Source: Gammaproteobacteria bacterium UBA3532 (GTDB lineage Bacteria > Pseudomonadota > Gammaproteobacteria > Enterobacterales > UBA3532). Taken from it: a DNA stretch of 13,566 nt. Position 1 is the stretch's first letter, and each line of letters opens with the position of its first letter. The DNA is taken from contig DFOV01000074.1 in NCBI GenBank assembly GCA_002376965.1, positions 1 through 13,566 on the forward strand, read 5' to 3'. The position numbers and the translations under genes were made by a program. The notes beneath the pieces are model-generated. The model was not told the origin of the DNA. It saw nothing but the letters and a program-made list of their open reading frames with translations, and ran no database searches. Shown piece by piece: positions 1-6,977 of this stretch.

Positions 1-147
1 TGAAAAATGAGTTTCCCAATTTGGTAGTGAGGCTCTAGGCTTGGTTTTTTCCGAAGGTATTAATCAACTTATTCCGAACTGTTAGATCAATCGTTGATAC
101 ACACAAGTTAAGCCTATACCAGCAACTGTATTAAGATTAATGATGAA

Positions 148-267
148 ATGTCCAGTTTTATGAAGCAGGTGTTGGAAAGTGCAAACATGACAAATGAGGG
201 GAAGTGGCCGATACATCAGCTTCAGAAAGTGACCACCTGTTTAGAGTCCAGGACGAAGTTTGATTGA
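148..267 (+). other. Left flank with a possible 39-codon ORF or gene fragment
   Basis: Bases 1-267 lie beyond the 3' end of the sensor kinase gene and hold no gene I can identify. One open frame runs from ATG 148 to TGA 265-267, about 39 residues, and stops one base before the convergent kinase stop codon. The frame stays open upstream to a TAA near 115, so it could be the tail of a decayed gene whose 5' part is lost. The predicted peptide is hydrophilic, with no signal peptide, membrane segment or motif I recognise. No clear ribosome binding site precedes it. It may simply be chance. Confidence 0.15.
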
Positions 268-1674
268 TTATTTGTGGAATGAAACAACAAATACGGTTAA
301 GTTGTCATCTGAGCTAACCGTTAGTTTAGCTCCGTTCATGTGAAGCAATGAACGAGCGATAGTCAATCCTAAACCAACGCCTTGACCATGATTTTTTCGT
401 GAAGGGTCTGCTCTAAAAAAGCGATCAAAAAGTCTCTGAAGATGGTCATCAGAGATTTTCGGGCCTGGATTTGAAACGGTAATTTTTGTATGTTCATCGT
501 TGGTAGATACTGCTACCTTAACAATCGCGTTTTCGAAGGAATATCGAATTGCGTTTGATAATAGATTACTCATAGCTTGTCGAAACATGGACCTATCGCA
601 ATCAATTGTGGCATCGGCCCCTCGGATGCGAATTTGAATTTGTCTTTCTTCTGCCAGTAGTTCAAAATACTCAACTAATTCTTGAAGCTCTGCTCGGCAA
701 TTTAGTCGCTCTAACTGTGGCTTGACGAGTCCATGTTCCGTTTTGGCTAGAAGTAACATGTCACTGACCATCTTGGTCATACGTTCGTATTCTTCCAAAT
801 TAGAATATAAAATATCAACATATTCACTTTCAGTGCGCGGTTGATTCAGAATAACCTGCGTTTGAGTTGTCAGGTTTGTGACCGGTGTTCTCAATTCATG
901 CGCAATGTCCGCAGAAAAATATGAAAGTTGCTCAAAGCCAGCTTCGAGTCGTTCAATCATAGCATTAAACGACCCCACTAATCCTGCGAGCTCGACCGGT
1001 ACCTCTAAAGGATTTAGTCGGATATCGAGCTTGTCAGCAGTAATAGAACCTATTTTTCTACTCAGTTTTCGTAGCGGCGAGTGGCCTCGATACACAGCAA
1101 AACGTGCCACTATTATCGTGATCAAACCAGACACGAAAATAATGCCCCATAACGTCTTTTCAAAGTCTTCCATGTAATTCATGTGAAATTCCATGTTGGA
1201 GGCTACCACAACACGGTATGTAGACTTATTCTGACCAGTGCTGACGGTCACGAGAGCTTCAGTTGCTCGCAACATATGGGATCCATCAAAAAAAAGTGTC
1301 AACATATCAGGCGTTATGAGATCGTTGTCAAACAATTGACCGGGGTATTTGTGCAAGTCAACGCCTTTACTCGAAAATACGGATTCTCCATCTTCATTTT
1401 GCACAAGGTAATAGACTCCATGATGACCAGACACTGCTTCAACGAGGATACTCGAAGGTGCCACCTTTTCAGTGTATGCTTCGCTAAGCTTTCGTTTTAC
1501 AGCATGGAATACCTCATTTAATTCATCAGCATCCTGTTCAGCAAAATGCGTTGCAATTGATTGTTGAACGATTAAGCTGATTATTGTAAGGCACAAAAAT
1601 ACGGTAATGCCAACAAGTATAGTGACTCTAAACGCAAGAGAGTTTGGCCGTTTTAGTTTATTCGTTACTATCAT
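268..1674 (-). CDS. cusS: Heavy-metal sensor histidine kinase, CusS/CopS type
   Basis: This inner-membrane sensor kinase of 468 aa probably detects periplasmic Cu(I)/Ag(I) and autophosphorylates before passing phosphate to the regulator encoded upstream. A first membrane helix lies at about residues 17-36, followed by a periplasmic sensor domain (about 40-170), a second helix around W176 (about 174-194) and a HAMP linker. The HisKA H-box, IAHELRTP, puts the phospho-acceptor at His259. An HATPase domain follows with an N-box ([11 protein letters not shown]) and a glycine-rich ATP lid ([14 protein letters not shown]) close to the C-terminus. Length and order match the CusS/SilS/CopS/CzcS family. 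The ATG lies inside the end of the regulator gene (17-nt overlap), so the two are co-translated. The exact metal is inferred from the adjoining cus/cop operon; CopS is an equally valid name. Confidence 0.93.
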   Translation of the reverse strand: MIVTNKLKRPNSLAFRVTILVGITVFLCLTIISLIVQQSIATHFAEQDADELNEVFHAVKRKLSEAYTEKVAPSSILVEAVSGHHGVYYLVQNEDGESVFSSKGVDLHKYPGQLFDNDLITPDMLTLFFDGSHMLRATEALVTVSTGQNKSTYRVVVASNMEFHMNYMEDFEKTLWGIIFVSGLITIIVARFAVYRGHSPLRKLSRKIGSITADKLDIRLNPLEVPVELAGLVGSFNAMIERLEAGFEQLSYFSADIAHELRTPVTNLTTQTQVILNQPRTESEYVDILYSNLEEYERMTKMVSDMLLLAKTEHGLVKPQLERLNCRAELQELVEYFELLAEERQIQIRIRGADATIDCDRSMFRQAMSNLLSNAIRYSFENAIVKVAVSTNDEHTKITVSNPGPKISDDHLQRLFDRFFRADPSRKNHGQGVGLGLTIARSLLHMNGAKLTVSSDDNLTVFVVSFHK

Positions 1675-2341
1675 CTACACTCATTTTATAGCCCATCCCC
1701 CTGACAGTTTGAATTAGCTTTACAGGAAAGTCATCATCAATTTTTGCACGCAATCTTCGGATAGCGACATCAATGACATTCGTGTCACTGTCAAAATTCA
1801 TGTCCCATACCTGAGAGGCGATCAAAGAACGGGGCAATACTTCACCTTGACGTCTGACCATTAGTTCAAGCAATGTAAACTCTTTAGTCGTCAGATTGAT
1901 TACTTTGCCACCGCGCTTCGCAACGCGAGAAGGGATATCAAGCTCCAAATCTGCAATGTGTAACGTGTTGTTAGGGACAGAAGTCCCTCTCCTGATCAAG
2001 GTGCGCACTCTTGCGAGGAGTTCCGCGAAAGCAAACGGTTTAACCAAATAATCGTCTGCGCCTAACTCAAGTCCTTTGACTCTGTCATTAACGTGATCGC
2101 GAGCGGTTAAAAAAAGAACGGGTGTAAATTTACCAGACTCTCTCAATGAAGACAGGATTTTCCAACCTTCTATGTCGGGCAGCATTACATCGAGTACGAT
2201 TAATTCATAATCACCAATCATCGATTTGTGGTGACCATCCAGGCCAGTCCTTACTAATTCTACAACAAAGCCGGATTCAATTAGCCCTTGTTTGATGTAA
2301 TCGCCCGTTTTTACTTCGTCTTCGACTACAAGTATTTTCAT
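1658..2341 (-). CDS. cusR: OmpR/PhoB-family copper response regulator, CusR/CopR type
   Basis: This DNA-binding response regulator of 227 aa is the partner of the overlapping sensor kinase. The N-terminal receiver domain (about 1-112) has the acidic pair D8/E9, phospho-acceptor Asp51 in the motif VLDVMLPD (the same number as in E. coli CusR), the LTARD segment and the VKPF lysine. A C-terminal winged-helix domain (about 125-222) contains the expected [12 protein letters not shown] and [17 protein letters not shown] segments and ends in the family signature QTVRGMGYK. It reads away from the efflux operon, and the intervening 316 bp carry an inverted repeat like the known CusR box. It most likely activates the plus-strand operon and perhaps its own gene. 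The Shine-Dalgarno before ATG 2341 is weak (an AGG some distance upstream). Copper/silver specificity is inferred from homology and context. Confidence 0.93.
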   Translation of the reverse strand: MKILVVEDEVKTGDYIKQGLIESGFVVELVRTGLDGHHKSMIGDYELIVLDVMLPDIEGWKILSSLRESGKFTPVLFLTARDHVNDRVKGLELGADDYLVKPFAFAELLARVRTLIRRGTSVPNNTLHIADLELDIPSRVAKRGGKVINLTTKEFTLLELMVRRQGEVLPRSLIASQVWDMNFDSDTNVIDVAIRRLRAKIDDDFPVKLIQTVRGMGYKMSVDDSNE

Positions 2342-2418
2342 GGTATGTGATTAACCTGCTGCATAGCTTTAATTCAATGGAGTAAGCCTGTTGAATACAC
2401 CGCAATCGTAAAATGCTG

Positions 2419-2430
2419 TTAGTATACTAA
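2419..2430. repeat. Perfect 12-bp palindrome TTAGTATACTAA, with a partial copy nearby
   Basis: The 12 bases are self-complementary. The nine bases TATACTAAT at 2423-2431 recur exactly at 2468-2476, 45 bp away, which is a little over four helical turns. They lie on the cusR side of the divergent region, so they could be part of the minus-strand promoter or a regulator site. The sequence is AT-rich, and a palindrome this short can arise by chance. I do not match it to a named operator. Confidence 0.35.
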
Positions 2431-2550
2431 TAATAAAACGTATGCCAGCAACCAACAGAGTATTCAATATACTAATGAGCGCGCCACATCGTAGCTCGAA
2501 GTCGCAAATATTCAACTAAAAATACATTTTCGCTATCAATATCGCTCATG

Positions 2551-2566
2551 ATTACAAAATTGTAAT
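2551..2566. promoter_or_regulatory. Putative CusR/CopR box (inverted repeat)
   Basis: Two perfect 7-bp arms, ATTACAA and TTGTAAT, are separated by 2 bp. The core ACAA-N2-TTGT is the same as in the E. coli CusR box (TGACAA-N2-TTGTCA), with identical spacing and only the outer G/C swapped for T/A. The centre lies about 100 bp upstream of the first plus-strand start codon, a reasonable place for an activator site above a -35 region. No second box was seen elsewhere in the window, so this single site probably governs the whole plus-strand operon. Binding is inferred from the match to the established motif. Confidence 0.75.
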
Positions 2567-2640
2567 GTCAAGGTAATCTGTCTGTCAGGGCCATTTGATA
2601 TTCTCATTGCCGTAGCTAATCCGTGAAAACGCGTTTCATT

Positions 2641-2647
2641 AAAGGAG
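2641..2647 (+). promoter_or_regulatory. Ribosome binding site supporting the GTG start at 2658
   Basis: AAAGGAG lies 10 nt upstream of a GTG codon at 2658. It is the strongest Shine-Dalgarno in the area and selects GTG as the initiator of the small exported protein; the codons that follow immediately form a proper signal peptide. Confidence 0.6.
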
Positions 2648-2657
2648 TCAGGTTTAA

Positions 2658-2999
2658 GTGAAACTTTCATTCGTCAAATACCTCTTTGTTATCGCTTTGT
2701 TGAGCGTGCAAGTAAGCGGGTCTTTCGCGAGTGTAGCTACGCCATGTGCAAGCGATATGGTGCATGAAATAGATAACAGAATCGGTCATCACATGGACCA
2801 CTCATCACACGACGCATCAGAGAGTTGTTGCAATCAAAATTGCTGTTGTCCCATGGCAGTCTTTCAGCTCGGCATGTTGGCTGGGGAGAGTTTCGAAACA
2901 CCAAAACTGTTGAACACCCCAGCCCTAAGCAAACAAACAAGGCTGCATAAAGTCTTTATCGCTATACATTTACGCCCCCCAAAATACTCTCTCGTGTAA
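2658..2999 (+). CDS. Small exported Cys/His-rich copper-associated protein (DUF2946/CopL-like)
   Basis: This is a 113-aa protein starting at GTG. An N-terminal hydrophobic segment (about residues 7-24) looks like a signal peptide ending near SGSFA. The next 45 residues are crowded with soft-metal ligands: C30, H36, H44, H45, M46, H48, H51, C57, C58, C62, C63, C64 and M66. The C-terminus holds a basic RPPKYS segment resembling the tail often seen on DUF2946-like and CopL-like small proteins encoded beside copper genes. It is the first gene after the CusR-type box, so it should be strongly copper-induced. A periplasmic Cu(I)-binding or copper-signalling role is inferred; no enzyme motif is present. 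Family assignment is tentative because such proteins are short and diverge quickly. Confidence 0.7.
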   Translation: MKLSFVKYLFVIALLSVQVSGSFASVATPCASDMVHEIDNRIGHHMDHSSHDASESCCNQNCCCPMAVFQLGMLAGESFETPKLLNTPALSKQTRLHKVFIAIHLRPPKYSLV

Positions 3000-3004
3000 T
3001 TAGA

Positions 3005-3024
3005 TTAGTCGATGTAAAGACTAA
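3005..3024 (+). repeat. Short inverted repeat after the first operon gene
   Basis: The arms TTAGTC (3005-3010) and GACTAA (3019-3024) are perfect complements around an 8-nt loop, just after the stop codon at 2997-2999. No T tract follows, so it is not a canonical intrinsic terminator. It could be a weak attenuator, an mRNA-processing or stabilising hairpin that sets the level of the first gene relative to the pump genes, or chance. With 6 AT-rich pairs it is not stable. Confidence 0.25.
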
Positions 3025-3088
3025 CAGTTACTGCACGTGACGTTTCCATCGTAAAGCGTGCAAAATCCAATATATGTGAGAGTTGTTT

Positions 3089-3598
3089 ATGAACAAAAAT
3101 ATACCGTTTGGGGCTTTGTTTTCTTTAGTCCTCTTTTTAACGGCGTGCAGTGATGTACTGCAGGCAAAGAATGATGCAAAGTCTGCAACACAGGCACCGA
3201 AATTCACATTACATGTCTACAAGAGTAGAACATGTAAATGTTGTCAAAAATGGGTGCGACATGTTGAAGAACATGGCTTTGAGACAGATGTGACAAATGT
3301 CACGCTAATGTCCGGAGTCAAAGATAAATATGGCGTCGAACCCCAGTATCGCTCCTGCCATACTGCTCTTTCTCAGGACGGGTTTGTATTTGAGGGGCAC
3401 ATACCCGCAAAATACATCCAACAATTTTTAGAAAACCCTCCTGAAGGGGTTTTAGGGTTGAGCGTTCCAGCCATGCCAATTGGATCGCCGGGCATGGAAG
3501 TTGACGAACGATTCCAACCTTACCTTGTATTGCAACTCAATGTAGATGGTTCAGTTACGACCTTTGCTGAAGTCAACACCTATGAGGAGCAATTCTAA
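3089..3598 (+). CDS. DUF411 family lipoprotein, predicted periplasmic copper-binding protein
   Basis: This 169-aa protein carries a DUF411 domain. The first 20 residues are a lipoprotein signal peptide with lipobox LTAC, so Cys20 should be lipidated and the protein anchored in a membrane facing the periplasm. The domain opens with HVYKSRTCKCCQKWV, giving a C-x-C-C cluster (C49, C51, C52). It also has the family's conserved SCHTA (C90, H91) and FEGHIPA (H104) segments, all plausible Cu(I) ligands. DUF411 proteins commonly sit in copper and silver resistance clusters; their precise role is not settled. ATG 3089 is preferred over an in-frame TTG at 3083 because GTGAGAG at 3076-3082 is well spaced from it and the signal peptide then starts MNKN. 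The stop overlaps the next ATG in TAATG, implying translational coupling to cusC. Confidence 0.88.
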   Translation: MNKNIPFGALFSLVLFLTACSDVLQAKNDAKSATQAPKFTLHVYKSRTCKCCQKWVRHVEEHGFETDVTNVTLMSGVKDKYGVEPQYRSCHTALSQDGFVFEGHIPAKYIQQFLENPPEGVLGLSVPAMPIGSPGMEVDERFQPYLVLQLNVDGSVTTFAEVNTYEEQF

Positions 3599-4962
3599 TG
3601 AACCGGTTTTGTCTTTTTGTTTCTATTTGGGGAGCGTTCTCGTTCTCGATGGTCTCTCCCGCTATCGCGAATGAAAAATTAACGCTCAAACGTGCAGTAG
3701 AAATAGCGGTAGAAAATGATCCATGGCTCGTTAGCAGTGCACATCGTGAACGTGCCACATTGTCCAGTAGTGTCGTCGCCTCGAGCCTACCAGACCCCGT
3801 TGTCAACATCGGTTTAGCAAATGTACCCACTGATGGTTTTGCGTTTGATCAAGAGCCCATGACTCAGCTAAAAGTAGGTGTGTCACAGATGTTTCCTCGT
3901 GGTGATTCGTTAGCCATAAGGTCTCGTCAATTGCGGGAGCAAGCAGCAGAGCATCCCCTGATGAGAGCCGACCGAGTGGCCAAAGCACGCGTTCAAGTAT
4001 CAAACTTATGGTTAGAAATATATCGGGCGCAGCAAAGTGTAAAGCTAATTGATGAAGATAAAGCGTTATTTGAACAGCTCAGCGATATCGCAAAGGCAAA
4101 TTATTCAACTGCCTTTGGACGCGTAAATCAGCAAGATATCGTTCGTGCAAAGTTGGAATTAACAAGGTTGGAAGACCGACTTACTAAACTACGAGCATTA
4201 GAAGAAAGAGCCACAGGGAAGCTTCTAGAGTGGCTAGTTAGAGATCAAAATTATCCAAGTCAATCGGGATTTGATGCCTTTTCTCGATTAACGTTGCCGC
4301 ATGCCCTACCTGAGATCAAAAACATGGGGCAGAATATGAGAACAATACTTGAGCGCAGAGATCAACAATCGCTTGCAATGGTTCTCAATCAACACCCTTT
4401 GATCCTCTCGATAGAGCAAAGAATTCGCGCCAGCCAAACCGGTATTGACCTTGCCAAAGAAAAATACAAGCCACAATGGGGGGTTAACGCTAGTTACGCC
4501 TACAGAGACGACACGCCCGACGGTACAAGTCGAGCAGATTTTTTATCGATGGGTGTAAGTTTCGATGTACCTCTTTTTACAGAAAACCGCCAAGACCAAG
4601 AGGTTTCGGCTGCCGTAAGCCTATCTGAAGCCATTAAAACCGACAAGCGCTTAGTCCTCAGAGAAATGATGTCATACATCCAGTCTTTATATGCGGAAAA
4701 TGAGCGATTAATGGAGCGACAAGCGCTGTACGAACTCGAATTGTTAGAGCAAATGCAAGAGCAAGCTGAGGCATCGCTCAATGCTTATACCAACGACGAA
4801 GGAGACTTTGCTGAGGTAGTGCGTGCTCGTATTGCGGATCTTAATGCCAGAATTGACGCACTGGATATCAGTGTGGATTTGGTCAAAACAAAAATTCAAC
4901 TCAACTATTACTTTGATACCAACGCAGGTATTCCTTTGTCTCAAATCGGAGAACAACAATGA
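3598..4962 (+). CDS. cusC: TolC-family outer-membrane channel of the copper/silver efflux pump (CusC-like)
   Basis: This is the outer-membrane factor of a tripartite RND pump, 454 aa. A signal peptide ends near residue 24 (AIA before NEKL). Two outer-membrane-efflux repeats follow. The first opens with LTLKRAVEIAVENDPWL and runs through long heptad-rich helices around residues 120-205; the second starts near LNQHPLILSIEQRI, includes a beta-strand segment (WGVNASYAYRDD) and ends in another long coiled-coil helix. Unlike E. coli CusC it shows no lipobox at the end of the signal peptide, so it is probably not lipidated. The start is coupled to the preceding gene (TAATG), with GAGGAG at 3584-3589. 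The stop shares four bases with the start of cusB. The copper/silver role follows from its neighbours; a lone TolC homologue could not be assigned a substrate. Confidence 0.9.
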   Translation: MNRFCLFVSIWGAFSFSMVSPAIANEKLTLKRAVEIAVENDPWLVSSAHRERATLSSSVVASSLPDPVVNIGLANVPTDGFAFDQEPMTQLKVGVSQMFPRGDSLAIRSRQLREQAAEHPLMRADRVAKARVQVSNLWLEIYRAQQSVKLIDEDKALFEQLSDIAKANYSTAFGRVNQQDIVRAKLELTRLEDRLTKLRALEERATGKLLEWLVRDQNYPSQSGFDAFSRLTLPHALPEIKNMGQNMRTILERRDQQSLAMVLNQHPLILSIEQRIRASQTGIDLAKEKYKPQWGVNASYAYRDDTPDGTSRADFLSMGVSFDVPLFTENRQDQEVSAAVSLSEAIKTDKRLVLREMMSYIQSLYAENERLMERQALYELELLEQMQEQAEASLNAYTNDEGDFAEVVRARIADLNARIDALDISVDLVKTKIQLNYYFDTNAGIPLSQIGEQQ

Positions 4963-6977
4963 GCACAATTAAAGCACTCGTCATAGGCGGGGTAGCAGGC
5001 GGTATTATGACTGCGTTGGCATTCACGTTTCTGATACCATCTTCATCATCCACCGCGAATAATGAGCAAAACGAAGAGAAGCAACCGTTGTATTGGGTAG
5101 CGCCGATGGACCCAAATTACCGCAGAGACGAACCAGGAAAGTCTCCGATGGGCATGGATCTCATTCCTGTCTACGAAGAAAGTTCAAGTGGTGATGCGGG
5201 CCCAGGAACAATTACTATAGCGCCAAATGTGGAGAACAATCTTGGTGTTCGAACTGCGAAAGTGCAGCGCCGCGCGCTGCATGTCCCTATTAGAACTGTC
5301 GGGTACGTTCAATACAACGAAGAAACATTAATCCATGTGCATCCTCGCGTTGAAGGCTGGATAGAAACACTGCATGTAAAAGCATCAGGAGAATATGTTA
5401 AAAAAGGGGAACCACTTTACTCTCTATACTCGCCTGAGTTAGTGAATGCACAAGAAGAATTGCTGCTTGCTATGCGCAGAAACAACAAAGATCTGATCGT
5501 AGCTGCTCGTTCTCGCTTAAATGCATTGCAAGTGCCTGAAGACGTCGTGGAGACGTTAACAAAAACAAAAAATGTTCAGCAAACCGTTACCTTTTCCGCA
5601 CCCCAAACCGGATTCGTAGATAATTTAAACATTCGAGAAGGTTTTTTTATAAAACCTGGCGTTACAGTCATGTCGATTGGTGCATTGGATGAGGTTTGGG
5701 TTGATGCAGAGGTATTTGAGCGACAAACCGCCCAAATAGTGGAAGGGCTGCCTGTTACTATGACATTAGATTTCCTCCCCGGAAAGACGTGGCAAGGCGT
5801 TGTAGACTACGTCTACCCAACCCTTGAACAGAGTACCCGCACACTGCGTGTGCGTCTTCGCTTTGCTAATCAAGATTATACGTTAAAGCCGAACATGTTC
5901 GCTCAAGTGACTATCCACTCTGATATGGATTCGACCAACTTGATCGTGCCAACCGAAGCGGTTATTCGAACAGGCAATCAAAATCGCGTTGTATTGGCAT
6001 TGGGAGATGGAAAATTTAAATCAGTTGCAATCAAAATTGGGCGAGTGGTTGACGAGTTTACAGAAGTACTTGAAGGACTGATCGATGGTGACAGCATTGT
6101 CACCTCCGCTCAATTTATGCTTGATTCAGAGAGCAGTATTAGCTCTGACTTTAAGCGAATGGAACCCCCTGAAGAAAGTCCAACATCGGTCTTCACAGAG
6201 GTGATGATCACAGACGTGATGCCTTCTCACAACATGATAACTGCAAAACATGGTCCAATTCCAGAATGGGATTGGCCGTCGATGACCATGGATTTTGTGG
6301 TAGCGGAGCATATCAATTTAGCAACGGTCAAAGGTGGTTCATCGGCACATATCGAGATCAGTAAGCAAACTGATGGTCAATATGTGGTGACAACCGTGCA
6401 CATTATCGATTCAGCACAAAGTACACAGGCGACGATGTCTGAAAGCGTTTGGGCTGAAGTCAAGATTAATTCTGTAATGGATGGGCATCGAATGATAAAT
6501 GTCGATCATCCCGCGATAAAAGAGTGGGATTGGCCCGCGATGACGATGGATTTTAATGTGGCAGATAACATAACCTTGTCTGATTTGGCCTCTGGAACGC
6601 TTGCGCATATTGAAATTTCAAAATCCTCAAGTGGCGAATATCTTGTTTCTACCATTCATGTTGTTGAAGAGGCAAGTAGTGAAACAAGTACCGCTGTCGA
6701 CGCTGTGTGGACTCAAGCAACGGTCAATGCAGTGATGAGTGCTAACAACCAGTTAAGCCTTGAACATGACCCTATTGAGGCGTGGGATTGGCCTGCAATG
6801 ACAATGGATTTTAACGTCGCTAATGAGGTTGATTTATCTGACATTACCGCTGGTATGCGACTGCACATCGAAATTACCAAAACCCAAGACGGTGCGTACG
6901 TTATTACCACATTACATATACAAGCATCTGATAAAGGAACGATGGATCACAGCCAACATGAAGGAGCGCACGAATGA
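4959..6977 (+). CDS. cusB: CusB-type periplasmic adaptor with three fused C-terminal CusF domains
   Basis: This is the membrane-fusion (adaptor) subunit that links CusA to CusC and takes part in Cu(I)/Ag(I) transfer. At 672 aa it is much longer than E. coli CusB (about 407 aa). Order: N-terminal hydrophobic anchor (about 5-27); heavy-metal-binding segment at 44-73 with M50, M64 and M66, matching the methionines used by E. coli CusB; barrel-sandwich halves (about 126-156 and 207-245) around an alpha-hairpin; beta-barrel (about 246-320); membrane-proximal domain to about 400. The extra C-terminus is three CusF-like OB domains of 74 residues at 411-484, 497-570 and 583-656, joined by 12-residue Ser/Thr/Ala-rich linkers, and a His tail (H664, H667, H671). 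Each CusF unit retains the His, Trp and two Met ligands. It overlaps cusC and cusA by 4 nt (ATGA) on both sides. No separate cusF gene is present. Confidence 0.93.
   Translation: MSTIKALVIGGVAGGIMTALAFTFLIPSSSSTANNEQNEEKQPLYWVAPMDPNYRRDEPGKSPMGMDLIPVYEESSSGDAGPGTITIAPNVENNLGVRTAKVQRRALHVPIRTVGYVQYNEETLIHVHPRVEGWIETLHVKASGEYVKKGEPLYSLYSPELVNAQEELLLAMRRNNKDLIVAARSRLNALQVPEDVVETLTKTKNVQQTVTFSAPQTGFVDNLNIREGFFIKPGVTVMSIGALDEVWVDAEVFERQTAQIVEGLPVTMTLDFLPGKTWQGVVDYVYPTLEQSTRTLRVRLRFANQDYTLKPNMFAQVTIHSDMDSTNLIVPTEAVIRTGNQNRVVLALGDGKFKSVAIKIGRVVDEFTEVLEGLIDGDSIVTSAQFMLDSESSISSDFKRMEPPEESPTSVFTEVMITDVMPSHNMITAKHGPIPEWDWPSMTMDFVVAEHINLATVKGGSSAHIEISKQTDGQYVVTTVHIIDSAQSTQATMSESVWAEVKINSVMDGHRMINVDHPAIKEWDWPAMTMDFNVADNITLSDLASGTLAHIEISKSSSGEYLVSTIHVVEEASSETSTAVDAVWTQATVNAVMSANNQLSLEHDPIEAWDWPAMTMDFNVANEVDLSDITAGMRLHIEITKTQDGAYVITTLHIQASDKGTMDHSQHEGAHE
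6189..6926 (+). repeat. Three tandem CusF domain repeats inside cusB, 258-bp period
   Basis: The units span 6189-6410, 6447-6668 and 6705-6926. Each encodes 74 residues and starts exactly 86 codons after the previous one. Each has the core WDWPxMTMDF preceded by a ligand His. The ligands fall at H431/W439/M442/M444, H517/W525/M528/M530 and H603/W611/M614/M616, reproducing the His-8-Trp-3-Met-2-Met spacing of E. coli CusF (H36, W44, M47, M49). Hand alignment gives roughly 45-51% identity between units without gaps. They therefore arose by internal duplication, or by fusion followed by duplication, but long enough ago to have diverged; the DNA is not an unstable perfect repeat. Confidence 0.93.

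Larger units (their letters stand above)
2342..2657. promoter_or_regulatory. Divergent intergenic control region between cusR and the efflux operon
   Basis: These 316 bp separate two divergent transcription units, so both promoters should lie here. What is visible: a perfect 12-bp palindrome at 2419-2430, a partial copy of it at 2468-2476, and a CusR-box-like inverted repeat at 2551-2566. A possible weak -10 element (TATTCT, 2599-2604) lies downstream of the box on the plus strand, without a good -35; this fits an activator-dependent promoter. AT-rich DNA on the cusR side is consistent with the minus-strand promoter, but I could not settle on a convincing -35/-10 pair. A short open frame at 2442-2519 lacks a ribosome binding site and is not called. 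Confidence 0.6.

Noticed and set aside
878..1521. Long plus-strand open frames opposite the sensor kinase gene
   Set aside because: They are antisense to a well-supported kinase, with no ribosome binding site and no recognisable domains.
2442..2519. Open frame of 25 codons in the divergent intergenic region
   Set aside because: No ribosome binding site, no recognisable peptide and it overlaps the likely control elements.
3005..3061. Intrinsic terminator between the first two operon genes
   Set aside because: The hairpin arms are only 6 bp and AT-rich, and no T tract follows.
3083..3088. TTG at 3083 as the start of the DUF411 lipoprotein
   Set aside because: ATG 3089 has a better-spaced ribosome binding site (3076-3082) and gives a standard lipoprotein signal peptide.
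3598..3672. CusC as a lipoprotein through Cys5
   Set aside because: Cys5 lies within the basic/early hydrophobic start and not at a lipobox; an ordinary cleavage site (AIA before N) follows at residue 24.
5073..5180. Loss of metal ligands in the CusB heavy-metal-binding segment because cysteines are absent
   Set aside because: E. coli CusB also lacks cysteines there and uses methionines; the equivalents M50, M64 and M66 are present, so it is normal for CusB.
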